A DNA stretch of 20,862 nucleotides from Roseibacillus sp. (GTDB lineage Bacteria > Verrucomicrobiota > Verrucomicrobiia > Verrucomicrobiales > Akkermansiaceae): contig PBTP01000104.1 of the NCBI GenBank assembly GCA_002729275.1, positions 2,983-23,844 on the forward strand, read 5' to 3'. The position numbers were made by a program, and so were the translations under genes. Below, in pieces: positions 1-7,377 of the stretch; position 1 is the stretch's first letter; every line of letters begins with the position of its first letter. The notes below the pieces were generated by a model. The model searched no databases. It had not been told where the DNA came from and saw only the letters and a list, made by a program, of their open reading frames with translations.

Positions 1-104
1 TACTCGATGCCGATGGCAAGGTATTCATCGACATGAGCAAGGACTTGATGTTCGGCCATGGGGTCAGGTGCGGCACGCCTTACAGCGCGGTGATGGCGTT
101 GTGA
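1..104 (+). CDS. Possible 3' end of an unidentified gene (partial)
   Basis: Reading frame 3 is open from the window edge to a TGA at 102-104. It gives about 33 residues beginning LDADGKVFIDMSKD and ending YSAVMAL. The third codon positions are rich in G and C, which suggests real coding sequence, but the piece is too short to assign to a family. A competing reading exists on the other strand: an ATG at 59-57 opens a frame that runs off the left edge (MAEHQVLAHVDEYL...). Both cannot easily be true. I slightly prefer the plus-strand reading because of its codon composition, and no product is assigned. Confidence 0.3.
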   Translation, partial: LDADGKVFIDMSKDLMFGHGVRCGTPYSAVMAL

Positions 105-143
105 AAACCATAGAAAGTGGCGAGGGCCAAGCAAGGAATCCGT

Positions 144-497
144 TTACGGCCGTTTCGTCAAGAGGTAGTCCCGGGCCTGCCGAAAAATCCAGCCGCGGAT
201 TGAGCCTTTCAGGAAGGTGGGAATCCAGCCTAAAAGGCTCTGCCTCATCGATTGTGGGGGTTGGCCCTCCGTTCTTTTGCGCCGGGGAAAAAGTAGATAA
301 GTCAGGCCAGCTACCCCAATTGAAGTGGTCCCGAAGGCAAAAAGTGGGTGGCCGCTGAGATATGACGAGACCAAGTGGCCAGGTCTCATTCGTCGATTCA
401 GCCCTATGGATTGCTTCGCGATGCGGTCGCGGGAGGCATCCAGTCTCAGGATGAGTTCTCGTTTGTACTCGAGTTTTTTTTGACTTGATTGAGCCAT
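144..497 (-). CDS. YqjK-like small membrane protein
   Basis: A 117-residue protein with a basic N-terminal half (KRELILRLDASRDR, then RMRPGHL), one probable membrane segment near residues 50-70 (HPLFAFGTTSIGVAGLTYLL) and a strongly basic stretch right after it (FPRRKR). The plan of an arginine-rich helix, a 'HP' turn, one membrane helix and a basic tail resembles the YqjK family. The gene is last in a minus-strand trio matching the order yqjD-yqjE-yqjK. Its ATG lies 52 bases inside the 3' end of the YqjE-like gene, so translation is probably coupled. The assignment rests on size, layout and neighbourhood; residue similarity to YqjK is weak. No catalytic motif is visible. The role is unknown, perhaps at the inner membrane. 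Confidence 0.6.
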   Translation of the reverse strand: MAQSSQKKLEYKRELILRLDASRDRIAKQSIGLNRRMRPGHLVSSYLSGHPLFAFGTTSIGVAGLTYLLFPRRKRTEGQPPQSMRQSLLGWIPTFLKGSIRGWIFRQARDYLLTKRP

Positions 498-922
498 TGT
501 CCGTCTTTGTTAAATTCTGCCCGTGTGAATTCGAAAAGGTTTAGATCCCGTTGCTGTTTCAATTTTCGGAAGAGTAGAAGTGCCAGCACTAAATGAACGA
601 GACCTGCAGCCAGAGCGGAAAGCTGCCATCCAATACCGGAAAGGCTGGGAACAAGGCTCTCCAACCACCGGCCAAGGAGAGAGATGCCAGCGATCAGGAT
701 TAGGCCGTAGCCGATTACAATGATGGCGCCAGTGGCGGAGGCAAGAGCGCCCTGCCGACCAAGCGCCTCACGTGCTTCACGTGCCTCGATGGCGAGGAGT
801 TCGCCACGCGCCTTGATGTGCTCTACGAGGCCTTCTAGAAACCGATCTTTGCCGGATTGTCTGCCAGAGTCCTCCGGAGAGGAATCTGGAGAGGAGCCGG
901 AGCCGTCGAACCCGTCAGGCAT
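446..922 (-). CDS. YqjE-like / phage-holin-type inner-membrane protein
   Basis: A 158-residue protein. Residues 1-25 are polar and rich in Ser, Pro and Asp. An amphipathic helix follows (about 28-56, with IEAREAREALGRQG), then two hydrophobic segments (about 58-82 and 95-117) with a short loop between them, and a charged C-terminal tail. An N-terminal helix followed by a two-helix membrane hairpin is the layout of the YqjE/'phage holin family' proteins, which are chromosomal membrane proteins and not lysis proteins. The gene lies between the YqjD-like gene (60-base gap) and the YqjK-like gene (52-base overlap), matching the yqjD-yqjE-yqjK order. It starts at an ATG with no Shine-Dalgarno sequence. 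The function in this organism is not known; an envelope-associated role is inferred. Confidence 0.7.
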   Translation of the reverse strand: MPDGFDGSGSSPDSSPEDSGRQSGKDRFLEGLVEHIKARGELLAIEAREAREALGRQGALASATGAIIVIGYGLILIAGISLLGRWLESLVPSLSGIGWQLSALAAGLVHLVLALLLFRKLKQQRDLNLFEFTRAEFNKDGQWLNQVKKNSSTNENSS

Positions 923-982
923 GTGTTATCGCAAGCGTGCAGGGTTAGGTGAGTAAATAGGAATAAACGGGAAGATGGATGA

Positions 983-1375
983 TTATCTTCTTACAATCAG
1001 GCCGAGGAGAAATCCAACCCCTGCAGCAACCAGAATCGACTTGGAGGGGTGCTGGCGGACATATTCCTCAACGTCAGATTGAATTTCACGAGCCTTGACC
1101 CTTGTTTCCTCCCAGTGTTCGCCGGCGACGTCTGCAAACTGGGATGCCTTTTCGCCGGCGACGTCTGCAAACTGAGATGCTTTTTCGCCGGCGAAATCGC
1201 GGATCTTCTGCGCCTTTTGAGCGGCCGAATCCTTCAGTAATTGCGCTCGTTCTTCTGCGCTCTGGGCAATCTCGCGGCTCTTGATACCGGCTGCTTGGCG
1301 GAGGTCGTTGGCGGCCTGCTCGGTGGAGGGAATGTCCTTCAGCTGTTCCTCTGTAATGGCAATGGGATCACTCAT
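983..1375 (-). CDS. DUF883 family protein (YqjD/ElaB-like), C-tail membrane anchored
   Basis: A 130-residue protein: a long Ala/Glu/Lys/Gln-rich coiled-coil-like region (about 10-105), the motif VRQHPSKS, and a C-terminal membrane helix with a glycine-zipper look (AAGVGFLLGLIVRR). This is the standard plan of the YqjD/ElaB/YgaM family. In E. coli these are inner-membrane tail-anchored proteins that bind ribosomes in stationary phase. Two copies of the 11-residue unit ASQFADVAGEK lie in tandem in the coiled coil, encoded by a 33-base DNA repeat. I chose the ATG at 1375 over the GTG at 1402, which would add nine residues, because MSDP is a more usual beginning; neither start has a Shine-Dalgarno sequence. 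It is first of the yqjDEK-like trio. Confidence 0.8.
   Translation of the reverse strand: MSDPIAITEEQLKDIPSTEQAANDLRQAAGIKSREIAQSAEERAQLLKDSAAQKAQKIRDFAGEKASQFADVAGEKASQFADVAGEHWEETRVKAREIQSDVEEYVRQHPSKSILVAAGVGFLLGLIVRR
1118..1194 (-). repeat. 33-base tandem repeat inside the YqjD-like gene
   Basis: Two consecutive 33-base units, 1118-1150 and 1151-1183, are near identical (about three differences). The first 11 bases of a third unit follow at 1184-1194. The unit is exactly 11 codons, so gain or loss of a copy keeps the frame and changes coiled-coil length by about three helical turns. It encodes ASQFADVAGEK on the minus strand. Confidence 0.9.
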
Positions 1376-1402
1376 CTTAGTTAAGTTCTCTGGTTCTCCC
1401 AC

Positions 1403-1440
1403 CTACGGTGCCGTAGAATGACCCGGGGCGCAAGCCCCGG
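1403..1440. repeat. Pair of adjacent palindromes (REP-like or terminator hairpin)
   Basis: Two inverted repeats lie side by side between the AsmA-like and YqjD-like genes. The first is CTACGG-TG-CCGTAG (1403-1416). The second is CCGGGGC-GCAA-GCCCCGG (1423-1440), a perfect seven-pair GC stem with a GCAA-type tetraloop. The second begins about 60 bases after the AsmA-like stop on the minus strand and could stop transcription or block 3' decay, but no T-run follows. Paired GC-rich palindromes in an intergenic gap also fit the pattern of REP elements. The 1403-1500 gap holds no convincing gene. Confidence 0.5.
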
Positions 1441-1500
1441 TGACAGGGAGGTAGAGGGGAGGCGGGCGCTATCAGAAGTTGAGTCGCAGCTTCGGGGCGG

Positions 1501-4500
1501 TTAGCGTTCCGGAACAATCTGAGCACGAGGTGGATCCTTGAAGATGGGGTGTGATTCCCCCCCTTCAGGTGCCGTGAAGGGGGCGCTTCGCCAAACTGGC
1601 TGTTTGAGGGGGCCCTGCCCACGGAACTGGAAGAGTCCCTTGAGAGGAGCAAGAGGCAGAGTCACCAGTCCTAACAAGCCTCGGGCGTTCATTCGCATGG
1701 TAAGATCCATTTCGTTGGCGCTCAGATCAATCATTCCCTCCCCGACAAAAGTGGTTGAGGGCGTGGAAGTGAGTAGGTCCTTGGTGAAGACAGAGCCATT
1801 CCTGACGACAAAAGTAGCAGAAGCATCCTGCGCTCGCTCGTGACTGTATTCCTTTCCCAGAATCGTTCCAAGCGGAAGGGAGAGCGGCCCGAATATGGGG
1901 ACGTTAAAAAGCTGACCGTTTCTTAATCCGATCACTCCTTTTCCGCTCAGCGAGCGGGTGTCACCCGCAAGAGTCGTAAAATCCAGCCGGCCAGTGATGC
2001 TCCCCAAGGGGTCTTTTTCGAAGGAGAACTTTTTCCCAATCTCGGAGAGGCTCAGGTTGTCCCAGCGTATTCCTCCCTCGATACGGGTTTTCCCCTGCGG
2101 GGTCTCCTGCACGGTCAGAGTGCCAGCTCCTGTGCCTTTAAAGGTCTGGAACTTTAAAGCCGAGATGTCGTGACGATCTGCCTTGCTGGTGATCTGAGCG
2201 GTGAAATTCCGGAGTTGCAGGGTTTTATCGAGAAATTCATAGTCAGTAACTCCCGGGTTCTTGATTTTGATATTCACCAGAGTATCGGCTCCGCCTTCTC
2301 CGTGGTCAAAGCGCCCTGACGCGCTCAGGGTTGGAAGCTCGCGGAAACCTAGTAGCTCTTCGATGTATTCAGCTGTTCCCGGATCAGCGATTCGTAGAAG
2401 GGGTCCTGGCCATGCGCTGCCCTGCAAATTCACAATTTCGGTGGTCTCGCTATCTGGATGATAGTGAATCTTCTCGATGAGAAGCTCGGCGCTCAGAGGG
2501 CCGCCATGACGCGCCTGGAGAAAATAATCAGAGTAGTCGAAGGTCAGTCGGGCATCATTGAAATGCAGTCCCTTGGGGTCAAAGCCGAATTGTGTCGTCC
2601 CATCCTTGATGCGAACACCGTTATAGACCGACTGCCCCAGGTTGCAGGCGCCCTTCAGATCCCATCTCCTCGCGGCTGGGTCATCTTCGTGCTTGGTTGC
2701 CTCCGCGGCCACGGAAAGGGTGAGGGTTCCCGGAATAACTTTTGCGAGACGGTAAGTTCGGCCAATTTGAGAGGCATCCAGGCCCTGACCCTGGATTTGA
2801 ATGCCTAATCTATCTGGGTGGGATTGCTGGGTAATCAGCCCACTGACCGATCCCCCGAAAACATTCATACTCAGCGCCGACACCTCGTTCTTGCGGTAAC
2901 TGGTGCGAACTTTTGCCGAGAGCTGACTGATCTCAATCGGACGTCCCAGTAAATCGAAGTCTGCTTTGCCATTTGCCCTTATCACGGTCTGAATGTTTGT
3001 TCGATTCCCGGGCCTCAGGTGGTCGATGACACCATCAGAAGCGAGATGGGGAGGTTCGCGGAAGCGGTAGGTTTCACTAATATTTCTGGATATCTTCGGG
3101 TTAAACAGCTGGAGGATGGGTCCAGGCCATGCGGTGCCCTCCAGTTTTACCAGACGAGTGAGTTTCTCCTTTGCGTCAAAATGAATCTGTTCAGCCAGCA
3201 CCGTGCCTGTTTCGCTCCCCCCTGCTTTGAGGATCCCAGTATTTCGGTCATAGTTGAATACTGCGTTGAGATCATCGAAAATATAGTCGAGGGGAGACAT
3301 CGAGAAACTTGCAGTGGCAAGTTTGATTGAAACTCCATTGTGTCGGAAATTTTCGAGGCGAAAGGAGCCGGTAGCGTCCCAGTCGCTGAGATTTTTTCTC
3401 CACACCGAGCCCTGCGCATTGATTAGGATTCTGCTGTCCTCATCGAATTCGCTCGCTGTAAGTGCTTGCTCAAGGCCTGACTGTTCACCGATAAAGGGGC
3501 GGTAGGCGGAGAGCGGGAGGCTGGTCTGGGTTCGGTACTGAACCAAGTCGTCCTTAACTCTGAGTTCACCTTCCAGCTCTCCAGACTCGTGTCTTACCAC
3601 CAAGTCGCGGAGATAGATGTCTCCATTCTGCCAGGAAAAATCTGTCTTGATACTCTCGAAGGGAATTCCAAGAAAGCGGAAGGAGTTACAGGAGAGAGAG
3701 CCGATGGCGCTCAGATCCATCTTTCCTTCGCGAAGCGCAAATCTACCGCGTGCCCTTATTTCCGGGGCTAGGTCCGGGCTGAACTCACTCAGGCTATCGT
3801 CACCGAGGCCTTCCCGCAATAAGTCCACAATTTGAATTGAAGACGTTCCTTCATATCCACCGGTTCTATCCTCGAGGTCATAATGTGCCTGGAGGCTTAC
3901 TTTACCCAGGCCGTCTGAGAAGGACAGCTCTTCCACGCTGAGGTTTCTGTTGCCGAGCTCGCCTGAGAGACGAACATTCTGCATCCGGTAGCGTCCTCTC
4001 ATGAATTCCCGAGCCCTCAGTGAAATGGAAGTGCGGATCGCGGTGAGCCGGTTGAGACTACCCTTCACTTGAAGCTGAAGAGAGGGAGGGGAGTCGTCGG
4101 GAAAAGACCACGAATCCAGTTCGTGAAGAAGATCCTTGGTAAAGCTGGCCTTTCGCCTGCTGCTTTCATTAGTTCCGAATCCTTCTCGGAGCTTATCGGG
4201 GTTGAAGTCATCCAGCGCAATATTGGCCTGGATATCCATGCCTCTAAAGGTTCCCCTACTGGTCTCAACCAGGAGCCGGTCGTGACGGTCAACAATGACA
4301 CGGCCCGTAAGATTATTTATTTGCAGAGGATCTTCGTCTGTCAGTGGGATGTTTAGCTCGGCATTCTGCAGATAGACTCTGCGAATCTGCAGCTTGCCTC
4401 GGAAAGCCATGCCGCGGTCGACATCCAGCCGCAGACTAGGAATTTTGGCTAAAATGGTGTCACGAGACGGATCAGTAAAAACCTTGAGGTTCGTAGCGAT

Positions 4501-4764
4501 AACGCCCTTGGCCGGAGAGAAGCGGACGGACTCAAAATCGGCGTGGATTCCCCGGCGGGCCAGCTCGTCGGCGATACGCTGGCTCCAGCGCCCCTCAAAC
4601 CCATGATTATTCAGCCAGTAGAATGCCAGTCCGAGGCCGACCGCCATGAGGGTCAGGGTCAGAGCGGTCGCTGCCCTGAAGTGACGAAGCCAGCGGAGTA
4701 GGTGGGCAGATTTCAAAGTGGCAAAGGCTAAATTAGGGGTCTCATTGCGGGAGAGGCCCTGCAC
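1501..4764 (-). CDS. AsmA/TamB-like large envelope protein (probable lipid-transfer bridge)
   Basis: A 1087-residue protein with an N-terminal membrane anchor (about 31-51, ALTLTLMAVGLGLAFYWL) followed by long beta-rich sequence without enzymatic motifs. The C-terminal part (about 935-1058) has the AsmA-type ending, with alternating hydrophobic strands (SLSGKGVIGLRNGQ, then TTFVGEGMIDLS) and GLVTLPLAPLKGLFQFRG. The family forms a beta groove thought to carry phospholipids between inner and outer membranes; that role here is inferred. Residues 462-690 and 701-930 are two copies of one unit, and about 225-440 may be a third. The start is GTG; a TAG lies a few codons upstream in frame, and the next ATG (residue 40) would fall inside the membrane helix. 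The gene is divergent from the YycJ-like gene across a 106-base gap. Confidence 0.75.
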   Translation of the reverse strand: MQGLSRNETPNLAFATLKSAHLLRWLRHFRAATALTLTLMAVGLGLAFYWLNNHGFEGRWSQRIADELARRGIHADFESVRFSPAKGVIATNLKVFTDPSRDTILAKIPSLRLDVDRGMAFRGKLQIRRVYLQNAELNIPLTDEDPLQINNLTGRVIVDRHDRLLVETSRGTFRGMDIQANIALDDFNPDKLREGFGTNESSRRKASFTKDLLHELDSWSFPDDSPPSLQLQVKGSLNRLTAIRTSISLRAREFMRGRYRMQNVRLSGELGNRNLSVEELSFSDGLGKVSLQAHYDLEDRTGGYEGTSSIQIVDLLREGLGDDSLSEFSPDLAPEIRARGRFALREGKMDLSAIGSLSCNSFRFLGIPFESIKTDFSWQNGDIYLRDLVVRHESGELEGELRVKDDLVQYRTQTSLPLSAYRPFIGEQSGLEQALTASEFDEDSRILINAQGSVWRKNLSDWDATGSFRLENFRHNGVSIKLATASFSMSPLDYIFDDLNAVFNYDRNTGILKAGGSETGTVLAEQIHFDAKEKLTRLVKLEGTAWPGPILQLFNPKISRNISETYRFREPPHLASDGVIDHLRPGNRTNIQTVIRANGKADFDLLGRPIEISQLSAKVRTSYRKNEVSALSMNVFGGSVSGLITQQSHPDRLGIQIQGQGLDASQIGRTYRLAKVIPGTLTLSVAAEATKHEDDPAARRWDLKGACNLGQSVYNGVRIKDGTTQFGFDPKGLHFNDARLTFDYSDYFLQARHGGPLSAELLIEKIHYHPDSETTEIVNLQGSAWPGPLLRIADPGTAEYIEELLGFRELPTLSASGRFDHGEGGADTLVNIKIKNPGVTDYEFLDKTLQLRNFTAQITSKADRHDISALKFQTFKGTGAGTLTVQETPQGKTRIEGGIRWDNLSLSEIGKKFSFEKDPLGSITGRLDFTTLAGDTRSLSGKGVIGLRNGQLFNVPIFGPLSLPLGTILGKEYSHERAQDASATFVVRNGSVFTKDLLTSTPSTTFVGEGMIDLSANEMDLTMRMNARGLLGLVTLPLAPLKGLFQFRGQGPLKQPVWRSAPFTAPEGGESHPIFKDPPRAQIVPER
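1975..3381 (-). repeat. Intragenic duplication in the AsmA-like gene (239-codon period)
   Basis: Residues 462-690 (3381-2695) and 701-930 (2664-1975) align with an almost constant offset of 239 residues. Anchor pairs are WDATGSFRL/WDLKGACNL at 462/701, AWPGPILQL/AWPGPLLRI at 545/784, FREPPHLASDG/FRELPTLSASG at 568/807, VSAL/ISAL at 628/867 and SQIG/SEIG near 665/907. A more diverged upstream copy is suggested around residues 225-440 (EGTSSIQIVDLL, APEIRARGRFALREGK). The copies are clear at protein level but the DNA has diverged, so the duplication is old. Confidence 0.8.
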
Positions 4765-4870
4765 GTGAGGATAGCACAGGAACTACGCCCTTGGGAATAC
4801 CCGAAAACGGAGAGGAATTATGAAATTCACTCTGGTCGAGCGGAGGCAGGATCCTTACCCTTCCGCCTAG
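4765..4870. promoter_or_regulatory. Divergent intergenic region (AsmA-like / YycJ-like)
   Basis: This 106-base gap must hold the promoters for both divergent genes. The minus strand has a CATAAT box (plus-strand ATTATG, 4817-4822) that could be a -10 element for the AsmA-like gene, but no good -35 element lies at the right distance. No clear sigma-70 pair is visible on the plus strand and neither start has a Shine-Dalgarno sequence. The assignment comes from gene orientation alone. Confidence 0.35.
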
Positions 4871-5725
4871 ATGAAGGTGGCGGTTCTGGGAAGCGGGAGT
4901 GGAGGCAACTCTGCTGTGGTTAAAGCCGGGGACACAACGATTTTGATAGATGCAGGGCTGAGTGCCAGGCAGTTGAGCAGACGATTAGGCAAGGTGGGGG
5001 TCGATCCGGACTCGCTGGATGGAATCCTGCTGACTCATGAGCATCGTGATCACACCTGTGGACTAGAGGTATTTCTACGAAATCGTTCGACTTCCGTTTA
5101 CACCACTGCGTTGACACGGGAGTCCCTCGGGGACCGGCTGGAGGGGGAAGTAGACTGGCATATCTTTCAGCAGGGGCAGGTATTCAAGGTTGGAGAAGTG
5201 GCTGTGGAGGCCTTTTCCCTCCCGCATGATGCGGTCGATCCTGTGGGGTTTGTCTGTCGAACGGATGATGCTGGTATCGGAGTGGCGACAGATTTTGGCT
5301 TTGTGACCAATCTTGTGCGGAATCGGTTGCAGGGCGTCCAAGCCCTGTTCGTTGAGGCCAATTATGACGAGAAGTTGCTGGATGCGGATACCAAGAGGCC
5401 ATGGTCCATCAAGCAGCGAATTTCTTCTCGGCATGGGCACCTGTCTAATGGGCAGACTGCTGAGCTGGTTGACGATCTCCTTGATCACGGGTTGCGGACG
5501 GTGATCCTTGGTCATCTGAGCGGTGACTGTAATTGCCCGGATCTCGCCATGTCTACGATTCGTGGAACTGGATCAGAGAAGGGAATGCATACGGATTTTT
5601 CTGTCTACGTCGCGTCTCAGTCCGAGCCTACTAGTTGGATTGAGGTTGGCGGGGAGGAGGCAGAGGGACGCTCGGCTCCTGTCGTGATGGACCAGATGGA
5701 TCTTGCGATCGGAGGGCATTTGTAA
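4871..5725 (+). CDS. MBL-fold metallohydrolase, YycJ/WalJ-like
   Basis: A 284-residue cytoplasmic metallo-beta-lactamase-fold protein. The N-terminus (MKVAVLGSGSGGNS) is the characteristic YycJ opening strand and loop. The metal-binding motif is THEHRDH (55-61). Further likely ligands are H119 (SLPHDAVDP), D141 (VATDFG) and H215 (ILGHLSGDCNCP). The block ISSRHGHLSN (185-192 region) is typical of the YycJ/WalJ branch, a two-metal exonuclease-like group linked in Firmicutes to DNA repair and cell-wall regulation. The last ~25 residues after WIEVGG are a low-complexity tail beyond the usual family end. trpE follows after only 12 bases, so the two are probably co-transcribed. The exact substrate is not predictable from sequence. 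Confidence 0.88.
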   Translation: MKVAVLGSGSGGNSAVVKAGDTTILIDAGLSARQLSRRLGKVGVDPDSLDGILLTHEHRDHTCGLEVFLRNRSTSVYTTALTRESLGDRLEGEVDWHIFQQGQVFKVGEVAVEAFSLPHDAVDPVGFVCRTDDAGIGVATDFGFVTNLVRNRLQGVQALFVEANYDEKLLDADTKRPWSIKQRISSRHGHLSNGQTAELVDDLLDHGLRTVILGHLSGDCNCPDLAMSTIRGTGSEKGMHTDFSVYVASQSEPTSWIEVGGEEAEGRSAPVVMDQMDLAIGGHL

Positions 5726-5737
5726 GGGTTTTAACCT

Positions 5738-7273
5738 TTGCGCATCGGTAGTTCCCCGTCATGCTCGCGCGCCTTGAGTCCCCCAGCTGTCAAACCTTCG
5801 CTCGAAGAATTTCGCGCGCTCGCTGAGCGGGGGAATGTGGTTCCGGTCTACGCGCAGCTGGCCGCCGATTTTGAGACGCCCCTTTCCGCTTATCTCAAGA
5901 TTCGTGATGGTCGCCATGCTTTTCTTTTCGAAAGTGCGGAAAGTACTGACGCCAGTGGGCGCTGGTCGATAGTGGGAAGCTGTCCAACGCGTGTTTTTGA
6001 GGCGCGTGGCGGTGAGGTTGTGATCCGGAAAGGGGGAGAAGAGGTCTCCATCACTGCGGAGCGGGATCCTTTGGCTGAGCTTGAAAAATTCATGTCCAGC
6101 TTTGAGCCGGTATGTCATGGAGATGCGCCTCCGTTTTTTGGAGGTGCGGTCGGGTATCTTGCTTACGATGGAGTTCGTCAGTTTGAGCCGAGTGTTGGCG
6201 AGCCACCTCCCGATGACCTCGAGTTGCCGGAGGCGGTGTTCATGATTACGGACTCTGTTCTTCTGTTTGATCACAAGTTGCGGCGGTTGCTGGTCGTTGC
6301 AAATGCGATGTTGGATGATCACGGAACGGTAGAGGAAGCCTACTACGAGGCCGTGGGGAGAGTGGCGTCTCTGATTGAGGTGCTCGACCGTCCCTTGCAC
6401 GTGCCGGCGCTCAACGGGCTACAGGATACGACCGTTCCGGAGCCAGTGAGTAATACCACCCAGGAGTATTTCGAATCCATGGTGGAAACGGCAAAGGACT
6501 ACATTGCTGCTGGTGATGTTTTTCAGGTAGTTCCAAGCCAGCGCTTTGAGGCGCCATTTGAGAAAGCTCCGATCGATCTCTACCGTGCTCTGCGGCATGT
6601 TAATCCTTCGCCCTACATGTTTATCTTGGAGTTGGGTGATTTCTCCCTCGTGGGAAGCTCGCCGGAAGTTCATGTGCGATGCGTTGAGGATAGAATTGAT
6701 ATCCGCCCAATCGCGGGCACACGGTGGCGGGGTAAGACGGCCGAGGAGGATGATGCGCTTGCAGAAGACCTCCTTTCGGATGAGAAGGAGCGGGCCGAGC
6801 ATGTCATGCTTGTGGACCTGGCGAGGAATGATGTAGGGCGAATCGCGGCCCATTCCACGGTGGAGGTAAACGATTTCATGATTGTGGAGCGCTACAGCCA
6901 CGTGATGCACATTGTGTCCAATGTTACCGGAACGCTTTCGCCCGAGCATAGTTCTTACGACGTGCTGAGAGCGACCTTCCCGGCGGGAACTGTCAGTGGC
7001 GCGCCCAAGGTCAGGGCTATGCAGATTATCAACGAGTTGGAGCGAAATAAGCGTAACGCGTATGCCGGAGCAGTTGGTTACTTTGGATGGGATGGGGCCC
7101 ATGATTCCTGCATCGCCCTCCGGACCTGCCTTCTCAAGGATGGAAAAGTTTACGTGCAGGCTGGTGCCGGAGTAGTAGCAGATAGTAACCCGGTCTACGA
7201 ATACCGCGAGACCGTCAACAAGGCGATGGGGATGCTGAGAGCCATCGCTCTGGCTAATACATTGGAAAGTTAG
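5738..7273 (+). CDS. trpE: Anthranilate synthase component I
   Basis: A 511-residue protein that converts chorismate to anthranilate using ammonia from TrpG, the first step of tryptophan synthesis. It carries the chorismate-binding signatures [67 protein letters not shown] and [17 protein letters not shown]. The N-terminal LFES (63-66) sits where TrpE has the LLES tryptophan-binding element, which favours feedback-regulated TrpE over PabB. The start is uncertain: no in-frame ATG precedes the conserved region. The TTG at 5738 has an AAGGG about nine bases upstream, the best Shine-Dalgarno in the window; the alternative is the TTG at 5774. It lies 12 bases after the YycJ-like gene and 104 bases before trpG. 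Confidence 0.95.
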   Translation: MRIGSSPSCSRALSPPAVKPSLEEFRALAERGNVVPVYAQLAADFETPLSAYLKIRDGRHAFLFESAESTDASGRWSIVGSCPTRVFEARGGEVVIRKGGEEVSITAERDPLAELEKFMSSFEPVCHGDAPPFFGGAVGYLAYDGVRQFEPSVGEPPPDDLELPEAVFMITDSVLLFDHKLRRLLVVANAMLDDHGTVEEAYYEAVGRVASLIEVLDRPLHVPALNGLQDTTVPEPVSNTTQEYFESMVETAKDYIAAGDVFQVVPSQRFEAPFEKAPIDLYRALRHVNPSPYMFILELGDFSLVGSSPEVHVRCVEDRIDIRPIAGTRWRGKTAEEDDALAEDLLSDEKERAEHVMLVDLARNDVGRIAAHSTVEVNDFMIVERYSHVMHIVSNVTGTLSPEHSSYDVLRATFPAGTVSGAPKVRAMQIINELERNKRNAYAGAVGYFGWDGAHDSCIALRTCLLKDGKVYVQAGAGVVADSNPVYEYRETVNKAMGMLRAIALANTLES

Positions 7274-7377
7274 CAGGAACCTGATCTTGGTCGTGTTTAT
7301 GGTTCACTCGAAGTGTAAAAGGATTTACCTGTGTCAGCTCTCGATCATTGCCGAGGCGTCAACTCAACTTAAGTCAC
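7274..7377 (+). other. trpE-trpG spacer
   Basis: A 104-base gap, long for a trpEG pair. It contains a small hairpin, GTAAA-AGGA-TTTAC (7316-7329), but no T-run after it and no leader peptide rich in Trp codons. An ATG at 7299 opens a 32-codon frame overlapping the trpG start, without composition or motif support. A weak internal promoter or processing site is possible; none can be shown. Confidence 0.3.

Noticed and set aside
446..922. Holin-like gene as evidence of a prophage
   Set aside because: YqjE-type 'phage holin family' proteins are ordinary chromosomal membrane proteins; no endolysin, capsid, integrase or attachment site is nearby and the neighbours are YqjD- and YqjK-like.
1377..1652. 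91-residue minus-strand frame overlapping the end of the AsmA-like gene
   Set aside because: It reads through the C-terminal coding region of the AsmA-like protein and the palindromes in another frame, with no domain or start support.
5759..6400. 213-residue minus-strand frame opposite trpE (and the 227-residue one at 6419-7102)
   Set aside because: Both are shadows of a strongly supported trpE coding sequence; their translations are basic and without domain pattern.
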